DNA of 64,000 bases, taken from contig NC_135715.1 of NCBI RefSeq assembly GCF_964656455.1, positions 41,674,603-41,738,602 on the forward strand, in the 5' to 3' direction. The notes under the pieces were generated by a model that did no database searches, was not told the origin of the DNA, and worked only from the letters and a program-made list of their open reading frames with translations. The stretch comes from Halichoerus grypus (taxonomy: Eukaryota > Chordata > Mammalia > Carnivora > Phocidae). The translations under genes and the position numbers were made by a program. Shown one piece after another: positions 21,844 through 32,970 of the stretch (position 1 is its first letter; each line of letters begins with the position of its first letter).

Positions 21844-22235
21844 AAATATGATTTTCATTATAATAAAAAATTCTATATCCCTGTATGATATAGAAACAAG
21901 TGTTGAGATTTTCTTCATAGATGAATTGGCACCATCCATTTTTTATCAGTCAAGGTCAGAATGCTTTGGGGAGCATATATCTAACTAGTCCTGAGGAACT
22001 GCTTATTAAAGCTGAAGTGAAAGGCAAGAGGCAGAGGCTTTACCTCCATTAAACGTCCTTATTTCACTTTTGATGTTCTTGTCACGGAATTTCTGCAGTT
22101 GTGCAGATGTCCACTGCAGCCTAACTGGGGTGTGTCGTCAGAGTCTTCAGGAATGAGTTACAGAAGTCTGATTGTTTTGAACATATCTCAAGTTCACTTC
22201 AGTCAATAATCACATCAACTGATTCAATTAAATAG

Positions 22236-22300
22236 ACAAGAAGGAAAAGAAAAAAATAAGAAAGAAAAGGAGAAAAGAGGGAAGGAAAGGAAGGAAAAAT
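22236..22300. repeat. A/G-rich low-complexity tract
   Basis: GAAGGAAAAGAAAAAAATAAG... with GGAAGGAAAGGAAGGAAAAA units. Confidence 0.85.
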
Positions 22301-22369
22301 TCAGAAGGCTCATTGTAAAATTTGCACGCATTCATGTGCTGATCTATCTTGTATTAAATATTGTTACAC

Positions 22370-22745
22370 TAGGTGCTGAAAAATATGTATTACTAAATTG
22401 CAGTGGGTTATCATAATAGAAATTTATGTTTTGCTCATATGACAGTCCCAAGTGGGGTATCCCAAGTAAGCAGGCAGCTTCCTCTATATTCTGAATCAAG
22501 GACACTGTACTTTTCCAATCTGAAACTCCACCACCTCCTAGTGGATGGTCTTTGCCTGTATCAGGCTGGTGAAGGAGAAAAGGCTCATCACCAAATCTGT
22601 TCCATAAACGTCATTACAAACAAGAAGCACAATACAATAAATCTCATTTGGCAGGGGAAAGCTAATCACCTGCACACCTAGGTGAAGGGGAGGAGGGAAA
22701 TGTAGTTCCAGGCTGGTCAGCCACTTCTCAGGGACAAGGTAACAT
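22370..22745 (+). repeat. Possible old LTR-like repeat
   Basis: 'AGAAATTTATGTTTTGCTCATATGACAGTCCCAAGTGGGG', 'CTCCACCACCTCCTAG' and 'GGAGGGAAATGTAGTTCCAGGCTGG' follow an order I recall from a widespread old mammalian interspersed repeat. The family name is uncertain and no end signals were found. The 92-codon plus-strand frame inside it is not considered a gene. Confidence 0.4.
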
Positions 22746-23489
22746 CACAGAAGTTGATCAGAAAGTTGATCATCTCCACTTTGTGTTCTTTTCATCTGAG
22801 ATTCTCAACAGGAGACTAGAAGTCTAGGCAGATATCCAAAGTATTGTCAAAAAACTAATAAATCGTAAATTTTACTAATTCAAAAACCACATAAAATTAT
22901 TCTGTGGTTGTATTCCTCTCTTCTGTATTTAAATGGTGGAAATGTGGGAGACAGAGACAGAGAGTGCTTTCAGAGTTTGGGAGTTTATCATGCTTGAGCA
23001 TCTAATAATATAGGCTTTAATGTCATCCTATTTCTTTGGCCTAAAAGAAAGTATATATTAGAAATTACTGACTTTTACTTAAATAATCTACAAGCAGAAT
23101 AATCAGTATGAACAAAATAATTAGATGGGTTGTTTTTAAATCCTAAACTTGATTAATCGCCAGGACGAAATATTAATGAAATTAAGCAATTACTAATGAA
23201 TGTCTGTGCGTCTTTTATAAGGAAATGTGACTTAAAAAAATTCAGAATAGGGACATCTTTGAATTTTGCATTGTACTAGGGTTTTTTGGCATTAATCTTT
23301 TGCTACAGGCTAATATTTCATGGTGTCTAATTTTTCATGGTGGTTTATTTCTTCCATATGCTTTTTCTACTGAAGAATTCATCCTTCAGATTTTTCTTCT
23401 GAAAGAAAATGACAGAAGAGGTAATAAATAGGAAGAAAAACTGATTAGAAGAGCTTTGAAAGTGGAAAGACAGGAAACTTCCTTAGTAT
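22746..23489. other. Stretch without recognised feature
   Basis: AT-rich, no known repeat or gene recognised. Confidence 0.45.
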
Positions 23490-23870
23490 CCATTAAAAAG
23501 GGAAAGTTTGAATAAATGATGATGCAGTCATGCAGAGCACTGATACGTATCTACAAACAGGAATGACCAAGGACACTAAACACTACTCTGACAAGTGCTC
23601 CAAGACCTACAGTTAGATAAAAAAGCAAGAAGCAGAACACAGTCTATATAGAATAATTTTGCATAGAAAAGATGGAGGAGGGCAGGAACATAGATTAATA
23701 CATGTTTTTGTTTACCTAAAGAAACTCTGGGAGAATATATAATATGTGGGGAAAAAAAGTTATCTGTGGTAGTAGTTTTTAGAAACAAAGCAAATCAGGT
23801 AACAGGAGAAAGGGCACAAGGTTTTTTTTAAAATGTATTATGAATCAAAAAAATAAAATAAATAATCAAG
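23490..23870 (+). mobile_element. Old L1 (L1M/HAL1-like) 3' end
   Basis: 'AATGATGATGCAGTCATGCAG', 'AAAAAAGCAAGAAGCAGAACACAGTCTATATAGAATAATTTT' and 'CCTAAAGAAACTCTGGGAG' follow the 3' end of old L1M elements (consensus order AATGATGGTGCATCC; AAAAGCAAGGTGCAGAACAGTGTGTATAGTATG; AAAGAAACTCTGGAAGG). All frames are broken. Confidence 0.65.
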
Positions 23871-23959
23871 GACGTACAATGTGAATGAAGGGGAAAAACT
23901 GTGTTGGAGGAAAGAGACTAATGACAGATTAAAAGCAGTAAACCTGCCTGATCTTCTTT

Positions 23960-24480
23960 CCCTATTGCTTTTTTCCCTGTTACGTCTTTTAGGTGTCATT
24001 GCTCAAGCTCTGAAGATCTCTCTCCTCCGTGGCTAGTTATAGAGCCTGGGGTTTCTTGTCTAACTCCATCCAACATACTCTTATCTTGATGACCTGTTAC
24101 CTTGTCCAAACCATTTGTTCATCTGCAGTTCTACCCAGTCCCTCTCCTCATTAGTCTCTTCCTGTCCAGTGTTCCCTTACTCCTGGTCACACAAACTGGA
24201 AATCTTAGAGTTGTATTTAACTCTTTCCTTTTCTACACTCATAATAAACATGAGCGATCACTGTCATAATTTAATTCTTATATATCCTTTTATTTCATTC
24301 TTACTGCTACTTTCCAAGTTTAGATCCTTCTTGTCATCTAGATGATTCTTGGAATTAATTTCTGTGTTTTAGACTTGCTTGCTTAAATTTCATCTTCCAT
24401 ATTTTAAGCAGACTATCTAAAATACTGTTTTTGATTATGATCCCTCTTGTCTCCCCCAAATCCAGTGACTACCTAAAAAG
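23960..24480 (+). mobile_element. L2 LINE fragment
   Basis: Plus-strand L2: 'CTACCCAGTCCCTCTCC', then 'AGCAGACTATCTAAAATACTG' and 'GATTATGATCCCTCTTGTCTCCCCCAAATCCAGTGACTACC' match the order of the L2 3' region (GTGATCTTTCTAAAATGC; GATCATGTCACTCCCCTGCTTAAAACCCTCCAATGGC). The 76-codon frame at 24115-24345 is a chance reading. Confidence 0.6.
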
Positions 24481-24785
24481 AATAATATATAAGAACACTT
24501 TTTATTAATTTACTTATTAAGACTTGAAATTTCGGTTATGTTTTTATACAAACAAATCTATGCTTGTGTGTTCAAAGGTACATGGGTTATATTTATATAT
24601 ATCTTAGAATACAACCTCATGTATATAAGGATCAATAGACACATTTTATAAAATTTTATGTAATATATATCATATAATTTAAAAAGTAACAAATTATCAA
24701 ATAATGTATTTTATTTCTAAAAGAAATTGACTTTGAAACTCAAGTGAATAAAATGAATTCTGTGCTTCAATCTAAAAGTATTGAA

Positions 24786-24989
24786 CAGGACACCTGGTTG
24801 GCTCAGTCGGTTGTGCATCCAGTTCTTGATTTCAGCTCAGGTCATGATCTCAGGGTGGTGAGATCAAGCCCTGTGTCAGGCTCCACGCTCAGAGGGGAGT
24901 CTGCTGGAGATTCTCTCTCCCTCTCCCCTCCACCTCTCCCACATGCATTCTCTCTCTCTAAAAATAAATAAATACATCTTTTAAAAAAA
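24786..24989 (+). mobile_element. CAN-SINE, older 'GTTGTGCATCCAGTTCTTGATTTC' subtype
   Basis: Plus-strand SINE with the older head variant and a 'GTCTGCTGGAGATTCTCTCTCC' middle instead of the young CTGCTTCTCCCTC. TSD TAAAAGTATT near 24773-24782 and 24990-24999 (with TGAA/AATG beyond). Diverged and clearly older than the GGCGCCTGGGTGG-headed copies. Confidence 0.9.
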
Positions 24990-25024
24990 TAAAAGTATTA
25001 ATGCCTATCATACGAGGTACAATA

Positions 25025-25188
25025 ATAGGTGTTATTGGGAATACAAGAATTATTAGACACAGTCTATCTCTAAGTGGCTGAAAGGGAAAGATCTTTTCCC
25101 AGATCTTTACTTAAAACAGACTGAGATAAAATGATGCAGCTTAGTGGTCTGCTATATAGTAGATGTGCAGTAAATGTTGAATATAAAT
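25025..25188. repeat. Possible L2/MIR relic
   Basis: 'GTTATTGGGAATACAAGAATTATTAGACACAGTC' resembles reverse L2, and 'TATAGTAGATGTGCAGTAAATGTTGAAT' resembles the shared L2/MIR end. Both weak; the relic is cut on the right by the L1 3' end. Confidence 0.35.
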
Positions 25189-25428
25189 CGGAGGGGGAGA
25201 TGAACCATGAGAGACTATGGGCTCTGAGAAACAAACTGAGAGTTCTAGAGGGGAGGGGGGGAGGGGGATGGGTGAGTCTGGTGATGGGTATTAAATAGGG
25301 CACGTACTGAATGGAGTACTGGGTGATATACGCAAACAATGAATCATGGAACACTACCTCAAAAACTAATAATGTAATGTATGGTGATTAACATAACATA
25401 GTAAAATTTTAAAAAAAGAAAAAAAATA
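25189..25428 (+). mobile_element. 5'-truncated carnivore L1, 3' UTR only
   Basis: 'GGAGGGGGAGATGAACCATGAGAGACTATGG', 'GAGAGTTCTAGAGGGGAGG', 'GGTGATGGGTATTAAATAGGGCACG', 'AACAATGAATCATGGAACACTAC', then 'GTATGGTGATTAACATAACATAG' and an A-rich tail. This is the carnivore L1 3' UTR found again at 30300-30530 and 51590-51720. No ORF2 is included. Confidence 0.9.
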
Positions 25429-25714
25429 ATATGCTTAATGTTTCAAGCCAAGATAGCTATAAAGACTGCAGGATCATTAACAGAATAGGGTTTCAATATG
25501 AGGTGGGGAAGGTTTGTGAGAACATGTGAAAATTCAAATAATAGTGTTTGTTCTTTTCCACAATATAAACTTTGATTTTGCTTGATTTTTTTCATTTTCA
25601 GTAACAATCTTTTAGTTTTAAATTCATAATCTTGACATATATTTCTTAACTCATTAAACAAAGCAATGTGAAACAAAAGTTGTAATTCCCTACGGAAATA
25701 ATAAAACTTCATGC

Positions 25715-26340
25715 TGTTGGTAGCCTATGTCAAAGAAAAATTGCACCAGAAAAGTTAAAGGAGAAAGGAAGACTTTACTCAAGTCCACTGCAACAGGGAG
25801 AAAGACTGATCTCAACTCTACTGAAACAAAAGACAGGAGAGTTCTTAAGCACTGGGGTGAGTTAGTGGAAAAGTACTAGATGTTAGGGAGGAGCTTGGTC
25901 AGTGTGATTAGAACACTTGTGCTTGCTAATTGGCACTTATCAAAGTTAGGATCCTACCCTGCCATAGACACTGGGAGATAGGGGTTCTATCTTTCTTGAT
26001 TATATATACATTTCAAACATATGGTTCCCAGGTCCTTGAAAAAGACATTCCAGGGTTTTAAACCTGGCAAGAGGCTGGAAGAAGATTTAGCTTGCAAAGG
26101 GGTAGAGAAAGAATTTATAACTGCAAGATTTCTAAAGCAAATGCTCTAAGGAAAGGAAGGTCATAGACCAATAGTCAGGAAGAAACTTTTAGTCAAGCTG
26201 AGGGGAATGCTAAGGCCATCATGGTCATTTACCAAGTTAACTGGTAGGAGCTCATGTATAATTGAGAAGACAAAAAGATTAGAATTGAGTGGAATGATTA
26301 AAAAAAAAAAAAAAGAACTTCAAAAGGTAACATATCTCCT
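25715..26340 (-). repeat. Possible old LTR-like repeat
   Basis: 'GGAAGACTTTACTCAAGTCCACTGCAACAGGGAGAAAGA', 'AAGCACTGGGGTGAGTTAGTGGAAAAG', 'CATAGACCAATAGTCAGGAAGAAAC' and 'GTCATTTACCAAGTTAACTGGTAGGAG' read like the complement of an old ERVL-type LTR. The family is from memory only, and no TG...CA ends or target duplications were resolved. Confidence 0.35.
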
Positions 26341-28475
26341 GTGATGAGGGATGGTCTGATCTAGTTCCAGAAAACAGAACTTTTTCTATTGTGAATGGTA
26401 ACTGGTACTTTGGTAAAAAGAATAATTGCTCTCACAGAATTTAGGAAAACCTTATTTGAAATTACATTACTGTGTAGGTATAAGCTCAGTTTCTATAAGA
26501 AACAAAGATTCTCTCATAATTCAAATTTTGCAATTGTTTTCACCTTGTTAAAAATTGGAAAAATAGTATAAAACATGCCAAAAGTCAGTTAGAAATCTAA
26601 ACAGTGCTTTGCATTATTAACATAAATATAATGGTATTCTTAAGCGATTTGTAAGGTTGTATTTTTATATTTATTCCAAGTTATTCTGTAATCACATACC
26701 ATTTTCATTGTGCAAAAGATGTCAGAGGCTGACAATGATAAATGATCTTGCATTCAGTTATTCAGTAGATGATAATGTCCTATTCACAAGTGAACAGCTT
26801 TATCTCTTAGTGATTTTTAAAAAGTTCTTTGTAAAACTGAGCTGCTATAATAGAAAGTTTTTATGCTGCTTACCACAGTTACCAAACGTGCAATGTTTCT
26901 CCTGAATCCAAAGGATGGCAGAGGCCCATCATATGAGTTCTATTTATACTAGGCACAAACTATAATCTTAAGGTAATGATCCAAGTTTTCAATTCAGAAT
27001 AGAAATCATCCTATTGTAAAAGAATCCATTTTTTTTAAATCTTAAGTATACTTTTTAGTCATTGATAATCATGAGATTAGTGTTGAAAAAGAACAATACC
27101 AAATTTTTAAGCCTAGTAATGATTCCATTTCTCTTCTATTTCACTGCATCTAACCACTAATTTCTTTCATTGCTAAAATGTTTATAAATAAATTCAAGTA
27201 AAAATGAGAAGCAGAATTGTATGAACTTTTGGCAGTTATTTGATTACCTTTTAGTCTTAGAGATCAAGGTTCTAAGAAGAATTCTCTGAACAAAACAGTG
27301 GAGATCATCTTTCTTGATTTTAACCCTCTAATACCATGTTTATATCTCTTTTCCAAAAAACACTGTATTTTTTTAACTTTACACATAAACTTCATCTGTT
27401 CCCTATTAAATTACAAGCAAGCTAAAGGGAGTAGAATTATGCCATATTACTTATTTGTATTGTTTTATTAACTATTTTATTCTTAAGATTTTATTGGGAG
27501 TTGATAGAGAGAAGCTATTTAAATAGCATTTTTATTGTGTTGAAAATAATGAGATTTTAGCAAAATTTACCTTATGTGCTCCAATTTACCTTTTATAATA
27601 TTCATGACCTTGATTTATGAATAAATAAACTTAGTTTATGAATAGACAGAAATAAGGCAATACAAGATAAGCAAAAACTATGGTTTTAGTGTTTTCCACT
27701 TGTCTTAGTTACAGAAATATATGTTATAATTAAATTTATATTTTAGAATTTAATTAACATTAAAATTATTTAAAATAAGAAAGAAAATGTTTGAAAAAAT
27801 TTAAATTTCAGTGACTAAAATATTACTGTAAAAAAAGCATCAAAAAGCATCTTTTTGAGGAAAAGACAAATATACTGTTCTTATTTAATATTTAAATGTA
27901 CCTTCTCCCTTTCTGCTGTCTTGGTTATAAGTCTTTCTATATGTTTATTACAGTTAATAAAAATAAAACAAATGAAATAGTTTCTGAATTATATAATTGA
28001 CTAGCAAGCATATAAACTATAATGGCTCAAACATTTAATAAAAAAATTCTGTTAAAGGAACAGGTATTTGTTCACTGAAATCATAAAAAAAAGAGTATTT
28101 CCTTATAAAAATACAAATTAAGTTATCAGTCTTCTGTTATTGTACTTATATATGAGCAGTTAAGTTCATTTCTTAAATTGTGAGAATACTGATTACTATC
28201 TTCTATAAATACAGAAAAATTGAGAACTCTGAAAATCTGTTCCAACAACTATACAGAGATTAATTTTTCTACCAGATCTCCAATTTAAACCATGCCTATT
28301 TTCATAATTGTATACAAATTTCCTTGATCACATCCATATTTTATATAATTCTGATATTAAGTGCCTTATTTGCATTTATATTTAATAAGATATCATAACT
28401 TGCTTCTGCCTAGTTTACACAATGTTCATTTTTAACAATGTAAAAAATGTATTTGTGCTTCATGCTTCATTAAAC
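26341..28475. other. Very AT-rich stretch without recognised feature
   Basis: No gene, young repeat or clear old repeat. Long AT-rich tracts (27450-28420) have no open frames of note. An 82-codon frame at 26657-26905 has no recognised motif. Confidence 0.5.
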
Positions 28476-28650
28476 CAGGGGTTCTCAAACTTTAGCATGC
28501 ATCAGACTCTTCTGAAGGGTTTGCTAAAACACAGACTGCTAGGCCCTCTGCTCAGTTTTTGGTTCAGTAAGTTCTGGAGTGGCTTTTCTAAAATCTGCAT
28601 TCCCAAGTTTTCTGATGCTCCTGGATTGGAAACCACACTTTGAGAACCAG
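28476..28650 (+). mobile_element. MER5A-like hAT (Charlie) element, end to end
   Basis: Starts CAGGGGTTCTCAAACTTTAG, contains GCATCAGACTCTTCTGAAGGG and CACAGACTGCTAGGCCCTC, and ends CCACACTTTGAGAACCAG. The ends form inverted repeats (complement of the right end: CTGGTTCTCAAAGTGTGG). Non-autonomous, no transposase. Confidence 0.88.
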
Positions 28651-28876
28651 TTCATCATTGTGTTATTATGAAAATGGACTGTTCAAAAATATTTGCTAGT
28701 ATATATTATGTTGCACTACACATTTTGTCAATTTAGTTGACTGCTTTCATTAATTCATTTCTAGACACCTGCTTTAATTTGAAAGTTATTGTTTTCCTTT
28801 ATAGAATATGAGAATTCTGAGGATTAAATTTTGAGTCATTGTATTACATGTTAAAAAAGTTGTAGATCTATGATTT

Positions 28877-29072
28877 TTTTTTTTTAAGATTTTATTTATT
28901 TATTTGAGAGAGAAAAAAATGAGACAGAGAGAGAGCATGGGGGGGGAGTGTCAGAGGAGAAGTAGACTCCCCACTGAGCAGGGAGCCCAATGTGGGACTC
29001 GATCCCGGGACTCCAGGATCATGACCTGAGACGAAGGCAGTCACTTAATCAACTGAGCCACCCAGGCACCCC
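28877..29072 (-). mobile_element. CAN-SINE, young, 'GGGACTCCAGGATCATGACC' subfamily
   Basis: Minus-strand SINE with GGGGGGGGAGTGTCAGAGG, GACTCGATCCCGGGACTCCAGG and a CACTTAATCAACTGAGCC head. 16-bp TSD with one mismatch, TGTAGATCTATGATTT (28861-28876) and TGTAGATCTAAGATTT (29073-29088). Confidence 0.95.
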
Positions 29073-29164
29073 TGTAGATCTAAGATTTAAATCCAGATTG
29101 ATTTAATTTCTAACTTTTTGAGTTTTATTTAACACTGACTGAATAAGTAATATTTAAGTTTCTT

Positions 29165-29800
29165 TTACAGTTAATATATCCTCTTTCATGTGAGCCAGAA
29201 CTTTCTACAGTTCTTACATAGACTACCACAGCATTCTTCTATAGTCTAAGAGCTATCCATATCAGAGCTTCCCAGCAATTATATCCCACAGGTGCACTAG
29301 GAAACTGATGCTGTCCCTGGGGTGATGGGCCAGTGCCTAGGGTAGCTAGAGGCCTTAGGCCTGTCATCTCTGGCCATAAGCAGCCTCATCTGAGGGTCCT
29401 TGTAGGATGTCACTTTTGAAGCAAGGTTAGATGGCATACCTTGTGGTCACTGCAGGTAGAAAGCAAGAGTGATGTTTAGCACACATTATCCTGACAAAAT
29501 ATGCTGAGCATGGCCAAGGATCAGTTTTACTCTGAAGATACTGACTTCAACAGCATCAGCAGAGAGCAACATAGCACATGGTGGATAAAATGCCTGGTCA
29601 GGTAATTAGAGTTAATGTCTCAGGGTCTGGAAAACAAAGCACCCAGCCCAAAATTAGGTCAGGAAAAGAAGTGAGTGCTGATGACAGGGAATGGAGGAAT
29701 TGGGCAGTACACCTCACTGGGCACAGCTCTAGTCTGCAGACTCTTGAATATCTAACTTTTCATGTATGGTGTACAATTCTCTTTGTGGTTGATATACCCT
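29165..29800. other. GC-balanced block of unknown nature
   Basis: About 600 bases clearly less AT-rich than their surroundings, for example 'CCCTGGGGTGATGGGCCAGTGCCTAGGG'. I recognise no repeat family and no domain in the 75-codon frame at 29578-29805. It could be an old transposon, a gene relic or regulatory sequence. Confidence 0.4.
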
Positions 29801-29944
29801 CTTAGTAGCATCCAAGCTGGCTACAGTAGGATTGCTCTATCAATCTGCAAATTAGAGTTTCTTAATTTTTTTGAAATATTTGGTGAGAAAAATTCAACTG
29901 AAATCAAATTAATTTATTATTTCAACATTATATTAATGAATTAA

Positions 29945-30145
29945 AAGGAAGAGACATTTTAAAACTGAAGATCTAATTGGCTTTATTAAATGATTCATGA
30001 ATGAGGCAGCATCCCATCTATCTAATAGATGCGTGCTCCTGAAACATGGTTTTTAATAATACAATTTTAACTGTTGTTAAATTTTCAATGGTTGTAAAAA
30101 ATGTTTAATTTTTTATCAGCTACTCATGTGAATGTAGTTAAACCT
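29945..30145. repeat. Possible ERV/LTR relic
   Basis: 'TTTTAAAACTGAAGATCTAATTGGCTTTATTAAATGATTCATGAATGAGGCAGCATCCCATCTA' is a string I associate with old ERV-derived mammalian repeats. Only about 120 bases are recognisable and the family is not certain. Confidence 0.35.
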
Positions 30146-30162
30146 GATATCAAGAAACAGAC

Positions 30163-30530
30163 ATTGGGGAGGGTATGTGCTATGGTGTGCGCTGTGAATT
30201 GTGTAAGACTGTTGAATCACAGACCTGTACCTCTGAAACAAATAATACATTATATGTTAAAAAAAAGAAAAAGATAGCAGGAAAGGAAAAATGAAGGGGG
30301 GAAAATCAGAGGGGGAGACTAACCATGAGAGACTATGGACTCTGAGAAACAAACTGAGAGTTCTAGAGGGGAGGGGGTGGGGGGATGGGTTAGCCTGGTG
30401 ATGGGTATTAAAGAGGGCATGTACTGAATGGAGCACTGAGTGTTATAACCAGACAATGAATCATGGAACACTACATCAAAAAATAATGATGTAATGTATG
30501 GTGATTAACAAACAAAATAAAAAAAAAGAT
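30163..30530 (+). mobile_element. 5'-truncated carnivore L1, two-part 3' UTR
   Basis: 'GACATTGGGGAGGGTATGTGCTATGG...GAATTGTGTAAGACTG', 'AACAAATAATACATTATATGTTAAAAAAAAGAAAAAG', then 'GGGGGAGACTAACCATGAGAGACTATGG' and the same terminal unit as 25189-25428, ending in an A-rich tail. It shows the longer carnivore L1 3' UTR, with an internal A-rich stretch between two UTR parts. Confidence 0.9.
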
Positions 30531-30554
30531 AAGAAAAAAAAAGAATTTGAAGAG

Positions 30555-30751
30555 GGGTGCCTGGGTGGCTCAGTCATTAAGCGTCTGCCTTCGGCTCATG
30601 TCACAAACCCAGGATCCTAGGACCGAGCCCCGCATCGGGCTCCCTGCTCCGCGGGAAGCCTGCTTCTCCCTCTCCCACTCCCCCCTGCTTGTGATCCTTC
30701 TCTCACTGTGTCTCTCTCTGTCAAGTAAATAAATAAAATCTTAAAAAAAAA
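30555..30751 (+). mobile_element. CAN-SINE (SINEC), young
   Basis: Plus-strand full-length SINE, GGTGCCTGGGTGGCTCAG head, CCCCGCATCGGGCTCCCTGCTCCGCGGG core, GTGTCTCTCTCTGTCAAGTAAATAAATAAAATC tail. Perfect 14-bp TSD AAGAATTTGAAGAG at 30541-30554 and 30752-30765. It sits exactly between the truncated L1 and the 5' end of the old L1. Confidence 0.97.
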
Positions 30752-30774
30752 AAGAATTTGAAGAGATTGGAACC

Positions 30775-32108
30775 TCTAAGGATGGTGAAGTAGGAGCACC
30801 ATAAACTCACCTGGCTTGATGATACACCAAGGTAACAGCCACTTCTGTGCAATTAACCCAGAAAATAACCTGAATATGGGAAGAAAAGACTTTCCACGGT
30901 TAACTGGAAAGAGGAGGCCACATCAAAAGTGATAGGAGGGGCGGAGATGCAGTTGGTAACCAAACTCCTGGTGAGACTAACCACAAACTGAGACTAACCA
31001 CAAATTCCACAAGCATGGAGAAGGAATAGGAACAGATCCCACACTAGGCATCCCAGACACCAGGAACCTGCACTGGGAAGATATGTCCCCATTACATTTA
31101 GCTTTGAAAACCAGTAGGAGTTAACTTCGTGAATTTATACCATCAGTGAGGTTTAACTCCACGTACTTTAAAAATCAGCGAGCTCCTCTCTGGAAGAGAG
31201 TCCCTGCCCTTAAAGAGACAACCTAACTAACAACCTCACTGATGCACAGCACAGAAGCAGCAGTTTGAAAAGTTCCTGGAGTACACCGAAAGATTTATTT
31301 ACTAATTTTAGAGTGTGTGTTGGAGAGGCAGGGAGACTTAGACTTCTTCAGGAACAAAAGACCTGGTGGGCACAATTTCCTTCCCCATATCCACCAGCCT
31401 TGATACTCAGACACTTCAGGAACTGGCTCTAACACTCTCCACATAGCTTGCTAACACAATGCACCCACTCCACATTCTCCTTCAGATCTGCCCCATTCAA
31501 CCCACCCCACTCTGCAGGAGTCCCTCCAAAATGGCTCCTGACACATCTCATTCTACAAGCAGCCCTGACAGTAACCAGTGTCACTCCAGAGTGACTCCTT
31601 CCCTGGGAAGAGGGGAAGATAACAAATAACCACACATACCAGTTCCACTGCAGGCCCAGCAGTGGGCTGGAGGCAGACAATAATCCTACTGCTGGCTCTA
31701 TCCACCAAAACCTCACAGGAGGCAGTACAAGGACAGACCCCTACCATTCCATGAGACTGCATCCCCAGCAAAATGTCTGAGGGCAGACATCTGTTCTGAC
31801 CCAATTACGACCTCAAGGCAGCCCCAGACTGGCCTCTTTAGAGTACAGGGCCCAAACTCTGCCCACAACAGGCAAAGTGGGCCATTGCAGCCAACAAGAC
31901 TGAAGGTAAAAGCAGCTCAGCCACTACAGTAGGGCACATACAATCCACATAGGAGATACCTCTTCAGCACCAGGTTCTGGTGAACAGGGGCCATTGCACT
32001 GCAGGGCACCACAGGACCTCTTCTTCATAAAGGCACTACTTTAAGATCAGGAGACACAGCTGAATTTCCAAAATACATAGAAACAGACACAGACAGTTAG
32101 ACAAACTG
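30775..32108 (+). promoter_or_regulatory. L1 5' UTR relic (old internal promoter region)
   Basis: GC-richer leader of the old L1, with 'GGGGCGGAGATGCAGTTGG', 'GCATCCCAGACACCAGG', 'GCTTTGAAAACCAGTAGGAG', 'GCAGTTTGAAAAGTTCCTGG' and 'TGTTGGAGAGGCAGGGAG' in the order of L1M 5' UTRs. In live L1s this region is an internal promoter. Here many CpGs are decayed, so activity is not implied. Minus-strand frames at 31429-31804 are by-products of this sequence. Confidence 0.7.
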
Positions 32109-32970
32109 ATGAGAAAGAGAAACATGTTCCAAATGAAAGAATAAGATAAAATTACAGCAAAAGGGCTAAATGAGACAGAGATAAGCAATATGCCTGATTG
32201 AGAATTCAAAGTAATGGTCATAAAGATACTTACTGGATTCAAGAGGGGAGGATCTCAGTGAGACCTTCAATAAAAACAGAAAATATGAAAAAGAACCAAT
32301 CAGAGATGAACTCAAAAACTAAAATAAAAAATACAGTAGAGGGAATCAAAAGTAGATTAGAAGAAGCAGAAGAATGGAGTAGTGAGTTGGAAGACAGAGA
32401 AATGAAAAGCAACTAAGCTTAACTGTAAAATAAAAAAAAAAAAATGAGAATAAGTTAAGGGAACTCGGCCACTTCATCAAGCACAATATTTGCATTTTAG
32501 GCTTCCCAGAAAAAGAGAGCGAAAAGGGGGCAGAAAATTTACTGAAGAAATAATAGCTGAAAAACTTCTCTAATCTAGGGAAGGAAACAGATATCCAGGT
32601 TCAGGAAGCAGAGAGAGCCCCCAGCAAAGTCAAAATGGAAGTCCATCAAGACCAGTAATAATTAAAATAGCAAAAAGTAGTGAAAAAGAGAAAAATTTAA
32701 AAGCAGCAAGAGAAAAGAAAGCAGTTACATACAAAGGAAACCCCATAAGGCTATCAGTGGATTTTTCAGCAGAAACTTTTCAGGCAAGAAGAGAGTGACA
32801 TGATTTATTCAAAGTGCTGAAAGGAAAAACCAAGAATACTTTATTCAGCAAGGATATCATTCAGAAGTGAAGGAGAGATAAAGTTTCCCAGACAAACAAA
32901 AGTAGAAGGAGTTTATCATCACTAAACCAGCCTTATTTGATATGTTAAAGGGAATTCTTTGAGTGGAAAG
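32109..32970 (+). pseudogene. L1 ORF1 relic (RNA-binding coiled-coil protein)
   Basis: Disabled L1 ORF1, the nucleic-acid-binding chaperone of the L1 particle. The best surviving frame, 32198-32416 (72 codons), reads as a charged coiled-coil-like segment with IKSRLEEAEEW...LEDREM, the known ORF1 helical-rod region. Downstream DNA keeps 'CTGAAAAACTTCTCTAATC', 'GCAGCAAGAGAAAAG', 'GATTTTTCAGCAGAAAC' and 'CAAAGTGCTGAAAGGAAAAACC' in ORF1 order. Stops occur before and after, including one soon after the probable start at 32109. Boundaries are approximate. Confidence 0.78.

Noticed and set aside
31429..31804. Minus-strand open frames of 83-95 codons as genes or antisense transcripts
   Set aside because: They lie in the GC-richer L1 5' UTR, overlap each other in different frames and carry no recognised domain.
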